Source: Stenotrophomonas maltophilia (GTDB lineage: Bacteria; Pseudomonadota; Gammaproteobacteria; Xanthomonadales; Xanthomonadaceae). Taken from it: a stretch of 64,000 nucleotides of DNA. The translations under genes and the position numbers were made by a program. Below the pieces are notes generated by a model, which did no database searches, was not told the origin of the DNA, and saw nothing but the letters and a program-made list of their open reading frames with translations. Each line of letters begins with the position of its first letter. The first letter of the stretch is position 1. The stretch spans positions 124,001 through 188,000 of the forward strand of contig NZ_NEQV01000003.1 in NCBI RefSeq assembly GCF_002799245.1, in the 5' to 3' direction. Positions 8,076 through 16,182 of the stretch are shown piece after piece.

Positions 8076-10394
8076 TCAGAAGCGAAGGTCGATCGTACCG
8101 AACACCTGGCGCGGTGCGGAGGCATGGAACACATACAGCTTGCCGGCCGGGTCGCTGGGTGCGAACACGCTCGAATCCAGGTTGCTGGCGTAGCGCTTGT
8201 TGGTCAGGTTGGTCACGTTGAACGACAGGCGCATGCCCTTGGCGAAGCCGACCTGGCCGAAGTCATAGCCACCGGCCAGATCGAATACGGTGAAGCCGCC
8301 GAAGCCCTGGTCGTTGGTGTAGGTGTAGAAACGCTCGCCGGTGTACTTGCCGCGCAGGCTGGCGAACCAGCCGTTGTCACGCCAGGTGATCTCGGTGGCC
8401 AGCAGCTGCTTGGGCGTGTCGGTCTGGATCTTGCCCTTGATCTGCTGCTCGACACCGGCCTGCACGTAGTTGGAGGCGTAGGTCGAGCGGTTCAACGAGG
8501 CCGAGGTATACCAGCTGAAGTGCTCGTTCGGGGTCCACAGCACGGTCAGCTCGGCACCGCGGCTGTCGACGCCGCCCACATTGTAGAAGCGGTTGCCGCA
8601 GGTCGGGCCGACCGGCTGGCGCGAGTCACAGGGGTTGTACTGCAGCAGCCGGTTGTCGAAGCGCACGTTGTAGGCCGCGACCGAGGCCTGCAGGGTATCG
8701 CTGACGAAGCGGTAACCGGCTTCGAGCGAGCGCGATTCCTCCGGCTTCAGGGTGCCCTGCGCATTCCAGGTGGCCTGGCTGACCGCCTGCGGGCCCAGCT
8801 TGAAACCGCCCTGGAACATGGCGATGTTCTCGGCATAGCTGGCGAAGACCTCGTGGTGTTCGGCCAGGCGGAAATTGGCGCCGATGCTGGGCAGGAAATT
8901 CTTGCTGGCCTTCAGCGAGCCGGTCGCGAACTGGTTGTTCGAAGTCGGCGAGATCGGCGTCTTCGCGTCACCGGGCATCGCCTGTGCATCGGAGGTGGCA
9001 TGCGGACTCTTGGCGCCGAATTCCAGGGTCAGGCGATCATCAAGCAGGCGCCAGGTGTCCTTCAGGAAGAATTGATGGGTCTTCCAGCGGGTGCGCTGGG
9101 CGAACACGCCGACATCGGAGGGCAGGGTGTTCATGCCGCTCAGGTCACGCGGGCCATCCACGGCGGTCTGATAGCGTTCGGCGCTGCTGGTGTTGCGCTC
9201 GTACCAGACACCACCTTCGATACGATGTGCGCCCAGCTCCCAATCGAACGACAGCGTGCCGCCATCGCGGTCGATGGTGTAGATGGTGTTGCGGAAGATG
9301 ATCGGGATCTCCTGCGGCGTACCTTTGTTCGACCAGGCCCCGCTGTTCCAGTTGTGGCCTTCGCCACGATCATCGTGGTGATAGGCCAGGGCGCGCAGGC
9401 TGAAGCCATCGGCCAGGAAGAAGTCGCCGGCCAGGTAGTACAGGTTGTCGTCACGCAGGATCTGGCCGGCGGTGAAGGCACCATCGGCATCCTTGTCCGG
9501 GCCGCTGTTGTCGCACTTCTTCGCGTTGAAGCTGGCGGTATTGCAGTAGGCCTTGGCCACGGCCTTGTTCCAGTCCGGCGCGTAGCCGCCCCAGTCCCAG
9601 CCCAGCCCGCGCGACATCTCGTCCTTGGACAGGTAGAAGTAGTCCGCCTGGGTGGTGCGCGACGTGTCGACGAAGCCGGTGATCTGGCCACGGCCGAAGT
9701 TCCACACGCCCTTGGCATTGAACTGCTTGGTGGTGGACGTGTTGTAGGCAGTCTGGTCGTTCCACAGGTCGGAGACGGCATTCATGCCGGAGACATAGCC
9801 GGAGAAGCCGTTGTATTCGCCACTGTCCACGCGCACGAAGGTGCGGCGGTTGGCATCGCTGCCGAAGGTCTGCACCACGCGGCCGCCCAGTTCCTTGGCC
9901 GGGCGGTCGGAGGTGTATGAGATGGTGCCGCCGAGGTTGCTGGTGGACGGTGTGCCGAGGCTGCCGATGCCCACCGCCAGTTCCGCGCCGGCCATGTTCT
10001 CGCTGATCAGCGCGCGGTTGATGGTCAGTCCGTTGTAGTTGTTGTACGCGCCGTCGCCCAGCGGCACGCCGTCGAGTGTGTAGCCGAGGCGGGTGGAGTT
10101 GAAGCCGCGCAGGCTGAGCGTCATCGACTGCTCGTTGGTGCCCAGCGCATCGGCCGACTGCGCGTTGACGCCGGGCAGCAGGTTCAGGGTCTTCTGCAGG
10201 CTGGTACCGGGCGGCAGGATGTCGAGATTCTCGCGGGTGATGCGCTGCACCTGGCGGGCTTCACCACTGCCGATCACCGAGACCGCATCAAGGTTGGTGG
10301 CGGAGGGCGTGCTGGAGGCCGGGGCAGCATCCTGCGCCCAGGCCGCAGGAGCGAGCGCGATCGACAGCGCGGCGGCCAACAAAGTCTTCGTCAT
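8076..10394 (-). CDS. TonB-dependent outer-membrane receptor
   Basis: 772 residues with signal peptide MTKTLLAAALSIALAPAAWA, plug domain (about 35-170: LQKTLNLLPGVNAQ, LSLRGFNSTRLGYTLDGVPLG, GTPSTSNLGGTISY) and a 22-strand-type barrel ending in a C-terminal Phe (GTIDLRF). Such receptors import scarce ligands across the outer membrane at the expense of TonB/ExbBD energy. The ligand cannot be read from sequence. Its operon partner is a phytase-like esterase, and a Pho-box-like sequence lies about 135 bases upstream, so an organophosphate-related ligand is plausible but unproven. ATG at 10394 is chosen because it begins the signal peptide; an upstream GTG at 10424 is possible. Confidence 0.9.
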   Translation of the reverse strand: MTKTLLAAALSIALAPAAWAQDAAPASSTPSATNLDAVSVIGSGEARQVQRITRENLDILPPGTSLQKTLNLLPGVNAQSADALGTNEQSMTLSLRGFNSTRLGYTLDGVPLGDGAYNNYNGLTINRALISENMAGAELAVGIGSLGTPSTSNLGGTISYTSDRPAKELGGRVVQTFGSDANRRTFVRVDSGEYNGFSGYVSGMNAVSDLWNDQTAYNTSTTKQFNAKGVWNFGRGQITGFVDTSRTTQADYFYLSKDEMSRGLGWDWGGYAPDWNKAVAKAYCNTASFNAKKCDNSGPDKDADGAFTAGQILRDDNLYYLAGDFFLADGFSLRALAYHHDDRGEGHNWNSGAWSNKGTPQEIPIIFRNTIYTIDRDGGTLSFDWELGAHRIEGGVWYERNTSSAERYQTAVDGPRDLSGMNTLPSDVGVFAQRTRWKTHQFFLKDTWRLLDDRLTLEFGAKSPHATSDAQAMPGDAKTPISPTSNNQFATGSLKASKNFLPSIGANFRLAEHHEVFASYAENIAMFQGGFKLGPQAVSQATWNAQGTLKPEESRSLEAGYRFVSDTLQASVAAYNVRFDNRLLQYNPCDSRQPVGPTCGNRFYNVGGVDSRGAELTVLWTPNEHFSWYTSASLNRSTYASNYVQAGVEQQIKGKIQTDTPKQLLATEITWRDNGWFASLRGKYTGERFYTYTNDQGFGGFTVFDLAGGYDFGQVGFAKGMRLSFNVTNLTNKRYASNLDSSVFAPSDPAGKLYVFHASAPRQVFGTIDLRF

Positions 10395-10526
10395 GTTACG
10401 GACACTCAGGCAGGCACGAGCCACCGCGTGGGCGCGGAGCTCATGGAATTCGAAAGGGGAGACAGCCGATGCGACCGCGGGCGCCGCAGGCGCCGTGAGT
10501 CAACGTGAAAATGGTGCGCTAGACAG

Positions 10527-10544
10527 ATGACTGTCTGGTGACAT
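10527..10544 (-). promoter_or_regulatory. Candidate Pho box
   Basis: Read on the minus strand, ATGTCACCAGACAGTCAT matches 13 of 18 positions of the PhoB consensus (two CTGTCAT-like units 11 bases apart). It lies upstream of the TonB receptor/phytase-like operon. The match is by eye and moderate. Confidence 0.4.
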
Positions 10545-10573
10545 GTTCATCTGTCGTGCAACGCTGAACTGCG

Positions 10574-10598
10574 GAGCCGAGCACGGGCTCGGCTCTAC
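10574..10598. repeat. SMAG monomer
   Basis: Single palindrome GAGCCGAGC-ACGG-GCTCGGCTCTAC, one half of the common dimer, in the region between the receptor gene and the DUF2894-type gene. Confidence 0.75.
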
Positions 10599-10629
10599 AA
10601 CCGGCTTCTGGGCCACGGTCGTGGCGAGG

Positions 10630-10655
10630 GAGCGCCAACCAAGGTTGGCCTCTAC
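10630..10655. repeat. SMAG monomer, divergent stem
   Basis: GCCAACC-AA-GGTTGGC stem ending in CTCTAC; a second subfamily of GTAG palindrome, immediately downstream of the DUF2894-type gene and possibly a transcript-end hairpin for it. Confidence 0.65.
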
Positions 10656-10665
10656 CATTCGGTGT

Positions 10666-11034
10666 CTAGCGCGGCTTGCGCGTGCGCTTCGGCTTTGCGC
10701 CATCGGCGCCACTGGCAGCGCCGTCCTGCACCGCCTGCAACCAGGACAGGGTATCCACGTAGTCGATGAAGTGGCGCAGGTAACCGGGGCTGGCCGCCTG
10801 CATCGTGTCCAGCATGCGCTGCACCAGTACCGCCGAATTCAGTGGGCCACCATCGGCGGGGGCCTCGGTGCGCAGCGAGCGGCGTACCTGCAATTCGCTG
10901 CGCAGCTCCGACCACTCGTGCTGCACCTGCTGCAGCATCGGCACCTGCGGGTAATGCGGCAGCGAGCGCGACCCCGCATCGAGGTCGCGTACCAGTGCCC
11001 GCAGGCCATCCAGCGCTGGTGGCTTACTTGGCAT
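10666..11034 (-). CDS. DUF2894-like small protein, last gene of stator-like module
   Basis: 122 residues, probably cytosolic. The C-terminus is strongly basic (KPKRTRKPR). I recognise it as the DUF2894-type protein that travels with DUF802 and OmpA/MotB-like genes in xanthomonads; no catalytic motif is visible. The start ATG at 11034 lies inside the end of the upstream OmpA-like gene (11-base overlap), indicating translational coupling. Its function is unknown; as a partner of a putative ion-driven membrane motor it could be an adaptor or a nucleic-acid-binding effector, which is speculation based only on charge and context. Confidence 0.65.
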   Translation of the reverse strand: MPSKPPALDGLRALVRDLDAGSRSLPHYPQVPMLQQVQHEWSELRSELQVRRSLRTEAPADGGPLNSAVLVQRMLDTMQAASPGYLRHFIDYVDTLSWLQAVQDGAASGADGAKPKRTRKPR

Positions 11035-11662
11035 CCGCGGCCTTGGGCTTGGGAATCGGCGCGATCTCCACGCGACGGTTGCGTGCGCGGCCTTCCTCGT
11101 TGGCGTTGGAGCTGACCGGCTGCTCGCTGCCGAACGCGGCGGCGAACACGGCGTCGGCCGGCACGCCATCGGCGATGAGTGTGCGGGTCACGGTCAGCGA
11201 ACGCTGCGCCGACAATTCCCAGTTGTCGGCGAAACGGCGGTTGCCTTCGCGCACCGGCGCGTCATCGGTGAAGCCGCTGACCATCAGGATCTCTTCGCGG
11301 CTGCCCAGATAGGCGGCCAGCGGTGCGGCCAGGCTGCGCAACAGCTCCTGGCCTTCCGGCTGCAGCTGGTCGGAGTTCAGCGCGAACAGCACGCTGCCGC
11401 TGATGCCGATGCGGCCATCCACCAGGGTCACCCGGCCAGCGGCCAACGGGCCGGCCAGCGCCTGTTCCAGTGTCTGCAGGCGCCTGGCTTCGGCCTGGCG
11501 CTGCTTTACTTCCTGGTCCAATCGCTGCGACAGCTCCAGTTGCACGGCAACCACGCCCACCAGGATCAGCACGAACGCGCCCAGCAGCACCGACATCAGA
11601 TCGCCAAAGGCGGCCCAGATCGGGGCATGCGAGCCGCCATCGACCTCCAGTTCGTCGCTCAT
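11024..11662 (-). CDS. MotB/ZorB-like OmpA-domain protein
   Basis: 212 residues. One N-terminal membrane helix (about 15-40) carries Asp21 in the context AAFGDLMSVLLGAF, the position of the proton-conducting Asp of MotB, TolR and ZorB. A short linker (about 42-75, charged, coiled-coil-like) leads to a C-terminal OmpA-like peptidoglycan-binding domain (GSVLFALNSDQL, VSGFTDDAP, LSAQRSLTVTRTL, NRRVEI). It overlaps the upstream DUF802 gene by four bases. By analogy it would anchor a stator to the cell wall and carry ion flow. It is not flagellar in context, since no flagellar genes are near. Confidence 0.85.
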   Translation of the reverse strand: MSDELEVDGGSHAPIWAAFGDLMSVLLGAFVLILVGVVAVQLELSQRLDQEVKQRQAEARRLQTLEQALAGPLAAGRVTLVDGRIGISGSVLFALNSDQLQPEGQELLRSLAAPLAAYLGSREEILMVSGFTDDAPVREGNRRFADNWELSAQRSLTVTRTLIADGVPADAVFAAAFGSEQPVSSNANEEGRARNRRVEIAPIPKPKAADAK

Positions 11663-13923
11663 GCACTGGCGGCCTTGCCGCGGCGCGCGGCCAGCTGCTG
11701 CAGTTCCTCCATCACCTGCTTCTGCGACAGCAGGCTGAGGTCGACCACCTCGCGCGCCTGCGCCACGTAGTAGGCCAGCTGCTCGTCGCTGCGCGCCAGC
11801 GAGGCATCCAGTGCGCCGCCGATCTGTTCCAGGCGGCTGGACAGCTCGGTGGAGGCGCTGCCGAACTGCGCGACTGCATCGCCGAAGGTGCCGGCCAACT
11901 GGCCGACTTCACCGGCGCTGCCGTTGAGCGCTGCGGCAATGCCATCGAGCTTGCCGGTCTCGGCGGCAATATGGTCGGTGAAGCGATTGCCGACGCGCTC
12001 CAGCAGCTCAGCCGAACCGCCAACCAGCGCGTCCACCGCGGTGCGCTGTTCGTGCGAGGCGTGATTGATCGCATCCAGCAGGGTCTGCACGGTGGCCAAC
12101 AGGCGGCCGCGCTCCTCCAGCATCGCGTTGTCGCGCGCCAGGCTTTCAGAGAGGGTGCTGCGCAGCTCGTTGATGACGTCGGCGGCGGCCTTGGGCGCGG
12201 CCGCTGCGGTCTGCAGCAGGGTGGACACTTCGGCCAGCGTGGCACTGGCCTGTGCGCGACCGTTCTCGCCGATCTGCTGCGCGGTTGCCGCCAGCGTGTC
12301 GCAGACCTGTTGCTGCTGCGCGGCCAGGCGTTCGCCGTTGGCCTGCAGGCGCTCGGCCAGATCGGTGGAAACGTGCTGAAGGGCATCGCTCCAGCGCTGC
12401 AGGCGCTGTTCGTCGCCGGCCTGCAGTTGCACCTGCAGCGTAGCGTGGGCCTGCTGCAGTTCGGCGCTGGCCGCGTCCCAGCGCGCCTGGCGCTGCTGCT
12501 CGCGGCTGTCCAGGCTGGCCTGCAGTTCGGCGTGCGCGGTCGCGGCGGCGGCCTGCGCGGCCTGCCAATCCTGCGAGCGCTGCTGTTCGTGGTCCTGCAG
12601 CAACGACTGGCTGGCGCTGTGGCGCTGCTCCAGAGCCTGCAGCAACGCCTGCGCGTGCTCGTCCAGCTGCTGTCCGGCGGCCAGCAGTGCCTGCTGCTGG
12701 CGCTCGACCAGTGCGCTGTTCAGGGCCTGCTGCTGTTCGGCGGCGGCGCGCAAGGCGTCTGCATTGCCCTGCGCATCGGCCTGCAGGCGCTCGCCGAGAC
12801 GTGCGACCAGCGCTTCGGCGTGCGTGCCCTGGCCATCGCTGAAGGCCTGCAGGTGCTGGCGCAGATCGCTCACCAGTGCCTGCTGGGCCTGGGTCTGTTC
12901 ACTCACCACCTTGGCCCAGCTGGCCTCGGTCGCAGCGCGGCTGCGTTCAAAACCGTCGCTCAGGCCGGCCAACTGCTGCTGCACGGCCTGCTCGACACGG
13001 GCGTGCAGTGCTTCGCCATGACTGGCCAGGCCAGCCAGGGTGGTCTCGGCCATGGGCTGCAGCGCGCCACCGATGGCGGCCGCGCTGGCTTCGGCCCCCT
13101 CGCGCAGCGATTGCTGCAGCGAGACGGCCAGGCGTTCCTGCAGGGCCTGGCTCTGGGTCAGGAACTCGGCCTGGCCGGCCAGCAGGCGCTCATTGGCGGC
13201 CGCGCTGTGCTGTTCGAAGGCATCGGTCATCGCCTGCAGGCGGTCGACCAGGGCCGGCAGTGCGGTGGACTGTGCCTGCAGCAGGCGCAGCGACTCGGCG
13301 CGCTGCCAGGCCTGCGAGTACGGGTGCAGGTCGCCGGCAATGGCGCGGTCCAGCTGCTGCACGGCCTGCAGGCGGTCGCGGCGCAGCAGCGCCGCCAGCA
13401 GGCCGAGCATGGCCGAACTGGCCACGCCGGCGATCGAGGTGCCGAATGCCACCGCCAGGCCCTGCACCGGCGATGCCAGCGAACCACGGATGGCGGCCAT
13501 GTCGGTGGCGCTCTGCAGGGCCAGGCCGGTGCCACGCAGCGTGTCCATCATGCCCAGCAGGGTGCCGAGCATGCCCAGCAGCACCAGCAGGCCGACCAGG
13601 TAAGGGGTCAGTACCGGCGCGGGCAGGGCGGTACGCTCGCCTTCCACGCGCAGGCGCACGGCGTTGCGCAGGCCCATCGGCACGCGTTCCAGCCAGGGGC
13701 CAAGGCTTTCCCTGGCGCTGGACAGGTCGCCCAGCGCAGTGCGCAGGTCGTTGCTGGCCTGGCGGTAGCGGTACAGCTCCACGCCGCCAGCGATGTAGCA
13801 GGCCGCGATGATCGCCGCCACCGCTGCACCCAGCGGATGCACCGAAACGTAGCCAATGCCGATCCAGCACACGGCCAGCAGGCCGACAAGGAAAACAACG
13901 ACATGGAAAGCAGTTCTGGACAT
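11659..13923 (-). CDS. DUF802 protein: MotA/ZorA-like membrane base with long coiled-coil tail
   Basis: 754 residues. Four predicted membrane helices: about 5-26, 31-50, 105-127 and 157-180. The last two carry the MotA/ExbB/TolQ-type pattern (LLGMLGTLLGMMDTL, then GLAVAFGTSIAGVASSAMLG). After residue 185 comes a tail of over 500 residues rich in Ala, Gln, Glu and Leu with heptad character, containing repeated phrases such as QQALNSALVERQQQALL. This is the layout of ZorA of Zorya systems: motor base plus long intracellular rod. ATG at 13923 follows ACCGGAACACC and lies ten bases after the DUF3348 gene. The Pfam-type name DUF802 is recalled, not searched. Confidence 0.8.
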   Translation of the reverse strand: MSRTAFHVVVFLVGLLAVCWIGIGYVSVHPLGAAVAAIIAACYIAGGVELYRYRQASNDLRTALGDLSSARESLGPWLERVPMGLRNAVRLRVEGERTALPAPVLTPYLVGLLVLLGMLGTLLGMMDTLRGTGLALQSATDMAAIRGSLASPVQGLAVAFGTSIAGVASSAMLGLLAALLRRDRLQAVQQLDRAIAGDLHPYSQAWQRAESLRLLQAQSTALPALVDRLQAMTDAFEQHSAAANERLLAGQAEFLTQSQALQERLAVSLQQSLREGAEASAAAIGGALQPMAETTLAGLASHGEALHARVEQAVQQQLAGLSDGFERSRAATEASWAKVVSEQTQAQQALVSDLRQHLQAFSDGQGTHAEALVARLGERLQADAQGNADALRAAAEQQQALNSALVERQQQALLAAGQQLDEHAQALLQALEQRHSASQSLLQDHEQQRSQDWQAAQAAAATAHAELQASLDSREQQRQARWDAASAELQQAHATLQVQLQAGDEQRLQRWSDALQHVSTDLAERLQANGERLAAQQQQVCDTLAATAQQIGENGRAQASATLAEVSTLLQTAAAAPKAAADVINELRSTLSESLARDNAMLEERGRLLATVQTLLDAINHASHEQRTAVDALVGGSAELLERVGNRFTDHIAAETGKLDGIAAALNGSAGEVGQLAGTFGDAVAQFGSASTELSSRLEQIGGALDASLARSDEQLAYYVAQAREVVDLSLLSQKQVMEELQQLAARRGKAASA

Positions 13924-13933
13924 GGTGTTCCGG

Positions 13934-14587
13934 TCAGTGGGAGCGCAGGGCGTCTTGCAGCCCTTCGATCGGGTGGAAGCGCAGCTGCAGCTCGGCGAGC
14001 AGCAGCGTGCGCATGTCATGGCGGAAGGCCGCGCGCCAGCCGGGCTGGCCGTGCACGCGGTCAAAACGGGCGCCGAGCACCGCCGGCGCGGTGGCCAGCA
14101 GGCTGTGCTCGCGCGGGGTGAGGGTCTGTTCCATCACCGCATCGACCTCGGCCAGCCGCGCCAGTGCCGGCGAAACCTGCACCAGCTGGTCGCGCAGGCG
14201 GCCACGCAGGCGCCCGGTGGCGGTCTGGATGGCCTGCTGCAGCACCCGGTAGCGCTGGCGCAGAGACGCAAAATTGGGGGCGGCGGCAGCTTCGGCCAGG
14301 TCCAGCAGGCGCTCGGCCTCGGCATCCTCGCTGATAGAAGCGAGCAGGCTGGCGTGGGCCTGGGCGCAGTCGGCCAGGACATCGTCGGCCGCTTCGGTGG
14401 CCTCACCCGGTTCGGGCAGGCGTCCACCCAGGGCCCCGGACAGGGCCACGGCACGGCTCCAGTCCACCCACTGGCCGAGGCGATCGGTCAGGGCGGGACT
14501 GCTGGCCGGCATCGCGCCGTCGCTGAGACGGGCGAGCAGGCGGAGGAACTCCGGTCCACCCAGGACCGGCTGCGCTGCGTTCGCCAT
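13934..14587 (-). CDS. DUF3348-like protein, first gene of stator-like module
   Basis: 217 residues, no signal peptide or membrane helix, mostly helical in appearance. Recognised as the DUF3348-type protein that precedes DUF802 genes in beta- and gammaproteobacteria. No catalytic motif is visible. ATG at 14587 is chosen; a TTG six codons upstream is possible. The four genes DUF3348, DUF802, OmpA-like and DUF2894-like are packed with gaps or overlaps of at most 11 bases, so they should be one transcript and one functional complex. Its role, perhaps as a cytoplasmic partner of the motor tail, is not known. Confidence 0.65.
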   Translation of the reverse strand: MANAAQPVLGGPEFLRLLARLSDGAMPASSPALTDRLGQWVDWSRAVALSGALGGRLPEPGEATEAADDVLADCAQAHASLLASISEDAEAERLLDLAEAAAAPNFASLRQRYRVLQQAIQTATGRLRGRLRDQLVQVSPALARLAEVDAVMEQTLTPREHSLLATAPAVLGARFDRVHGQPGWRAAFRHDMRTLLLAELQLRFHPIEGLQDALRSH

Positions 14588-14732
14588 CAAGGGGTGAGGG
14601 GCCAAAAACCGTTGATTTTACAGCCAGATGACCCGGGCTGGATGAAGGCGCGGCGGCGGGGGAGGACCCACAGGCGCGACAAGGCTTAGAATGGTCGGCT
14701 GCACCCATCCCGTTCGACCCTTGGAGTACCCC

Positions 14733-15656
14733 ATGACTGTTGCGCAGTTCTACCCGATCGGCACCCCTGGACAGCCCTGGGGCGACGCGGAACGCGCACA
14801 GTGGCGTGCCCGCCAGCAGCGCCAGCGCAGCTACCACGACGACGTGGTGGCCGCCCTCGAGCGCCTGGACGACAGCGTCTTCGACGTGATCCAGTATGGC
14901 CAGCTCGACTATGCGCCGGACCACTATCCGCTGTTCGCCGTGGTCAACCACGACTGGAACCCGGCGTTGCCGACCGCGTTGATCACCGGTGGCGTGCATG
15001 GCTACGAGACCAGCGGCGTGCACGGTGCCCTGCAGTTCCTCGAACAGCAGGCCGAGCGCTACCTGGGCCGGTTGAACCTGATCGTGGCGCCCTGCGTCAG
15101 CCCGTGGGGCTACGAGCGCATCCAGCGCTGGAACCCGGATGCCATCGACCCCAACCGCAGCTTCCGTGACGGTGGCCAGATCGAGGAAGCCGCCGCCCTG
15201 ATGGCGTGGGTGGCCGAGCGCAAGCCGAACCTGCTGGTGCACCTGGACCTGCACGAGACCACCGACAGCGACCTGCACGAGTTCGATCCGGCGCGCTGCG
15301 CCCGCGACGGCAAGCCGTTCGAGCGCGACACCATTCCGGATGGCTTCTACGTGATCGGCAACAGCGAAGACCCGCAGGCCGAGTTCCAGAAGGCATTGAT
15401 CGCCGCCGTGGCCCCGGTCACCCACATCGCCCCGGCCGATGCCGAAGGCAACCTGGTCGGCCTGCCGCTGCAGTCGCCAGGCGTGGTCTGGGGTGAATCG
15501 CGCTCGATCGGTGCCTGCGCCGGCTTCACCGATGCGCGCTTTGCCACCACCACCGAGGTCTACCCGGACAGCCCGCGCACCAACCCGCAGGAATGCAACG
15601 ACGCCCAGGTGGCGGCGGTGTGTGCGGGCCTGGATTTCGCCCTGGCCGCGCAGTAA
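14733..15656 (+). CDS. M14-family zinc peptidase/deacylase (carboxypeptidase-like)
   Basis: 307 residues. Zinc-binding HGYE in TGGVHGYETSG gives the HxxE pair, DPNRSF supplies the substrate-binding Asn-Arg, and LVHLDLHETTDSD gives the third zinc His. These are hallmarks of M14 carboxypeptidases and the related succinylglutamate desuccinylase/aspartoacylase group. No signal peptide is evident, so action in the cytosol is likely. The natural substrate is unknown. ATG at 14733 is preferred over 14691 because GGAG stands nine bases before it. It is transcribed away from the DUF3348 module; the intergenic stretch likely holds divergent promoters. Confidence 0.8.
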   Translation: MTVAQFYPIGTPGQPWGDAERAQWRARQQRQRSYHDDVVAALERLDDSVFDVIQYGQLDYAPDHYPLFAVVNHDWNPALPTALITGGVHGYETSGVHGALQFLEQQAERYLGRLNLIVAPCVSPWGYERIQRWNPDAIDPNRSFRDGGQIEEAAALMAWVAERKPNLLVHLDLHETTDSDLHEFDPARCARDGKPFERDTIPDGFYVIGNSEDPQAEFQKALIAAVAPVTHIAPADAEGNLVGLPLQSPGVVWGESRSIGACAGFTDARFATTTEVYPDSPRTNPQECNDAQVAAVCAGLDFALAAQ

Positions 15657-15671
15657 CGAACCAGCATCGGG

Positions 15672-15694
15672 GTAGTGCCGGGCGCTGCCCGGCA
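15672..15694. repeat. SMAG monomer (GTAGTGCCGGGC type)
   Basis: GTAGTGCCGGGCGCTGCCCGG followed by CA, a perfect short hairpin between the converging peptidase and dgkA genes; it could end transcription of either. Confidence 0.75.
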
Positions 15695-15707
15695 GGTCGG
15701 GCGTGAG

Positions 15708-16100
15708 CTAGCCCAGCAGGATCACGCCCCACACCGTGCCGACCATCAGCAGCGCGGTGGTCTGTGCGGCGCTGCCCATGTCCTTGGCGTTCTTGGACAG
15801 TGGGTGGTGCTCAAGCGAGATGCGGTCGACCACTGCTTCGATGGCCGAGTTGAGCAGTTCCACCAGCAGGCTGATGAAGCAGACCGCCAGCACCACGGCG
15901 CGTTCGACCCGGCTGATGTCCAGCAGGAACGCGGTGGCGATCAGCAGCGCATGCAGCAGCAACAGTTGCCGGAAGGCCGCTTCGCCACGGAAGGTGGCGA
16001 TGAAGCCATCGCGCGAATGGACCAGCGTATGGAAGATCCGGCGAATCCCGGTCTTGCCGTGCGGGTACTTGCCGCTGTCCCTGGGGTGAGGTGGCTGCAT
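15708..16100 (-). CDS. dgkA: Diacylglycerol kinase
   Basis: 130 residues, three predicted membrane helices. Phosphorylates diacylglycerol to phosphatidic acid with ATP in the inner membrane, recycling lipid by-products. The DgkA signature E-x-x-N-S-A-I-E-x-x-V-D is present (ELLNSAIEAVVDR), as are an N-terminal amphipathic stretch with HSRDGF and a preceding R-x-G/A-rich segment, GEAAFRQ. Length fits the family (about 120-130). ATG at 16100 has AGGA eight bases upstream. Candidates further upstream would add a non-conserved, Arg-rich leader and were rejected. Confidence 0.93.
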   Translation of the reverse strand: MQPPHPRDSGKYPHGKTGIRRIFHTLVHSRDGFIATFRGEAAFRQLLLLHALLIATAFLLDISRVERAVVLAVCFISLLVELLNSAIEAVVDRISLEHHPLSKNAKDMGSAAQTTALLMVGTVWGVILLG

Positions 16101-16142
16101 GCCGGTCCTGCCATGAATTGACCTCACGACAGGATGTGCAGG

Positions 16143-16170
16143 CGGGCGTCGGGAAAGCGTCGGACGCCCG
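16143..16170. terminator. Hairpin between dgkA and the next minus-strand gene
   Basis: CGGGCGTC at 16143-16150 pairs with GACGCCCG at 16163-16170. A T-rich stretch (TTGGATTTTC) follows only on the plus-strand side, so it is not a textbook terminator for the minus-strand gene at 16183-16809; it may stabilise or attenuate. Confidence 0.35.
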
Positions 16171-16182
16171 TTGGATTTTCCT

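Noticed and set aside
6675..9920. Long plus-strand frame opposite the esterase and TonB receptor
   Set aside because: Crosses two clear minus-strand genes and has low-complexity composition; an antisense shadow.
11470..14121. Long plus-strand frame opposite the DUF802 gene
   Set aside because: The minus-strand protein has membrane helices and coiled-coil heptads; the plus reading is a Gln/Gly/Leu-rich shadow.
10666..14587. A complete Zorya defence system
   Set aside because: Only the A/B-like motor pair is present; no helicase, nuclease or other known Zorya effector is found, so only similarity of layout is claimed.
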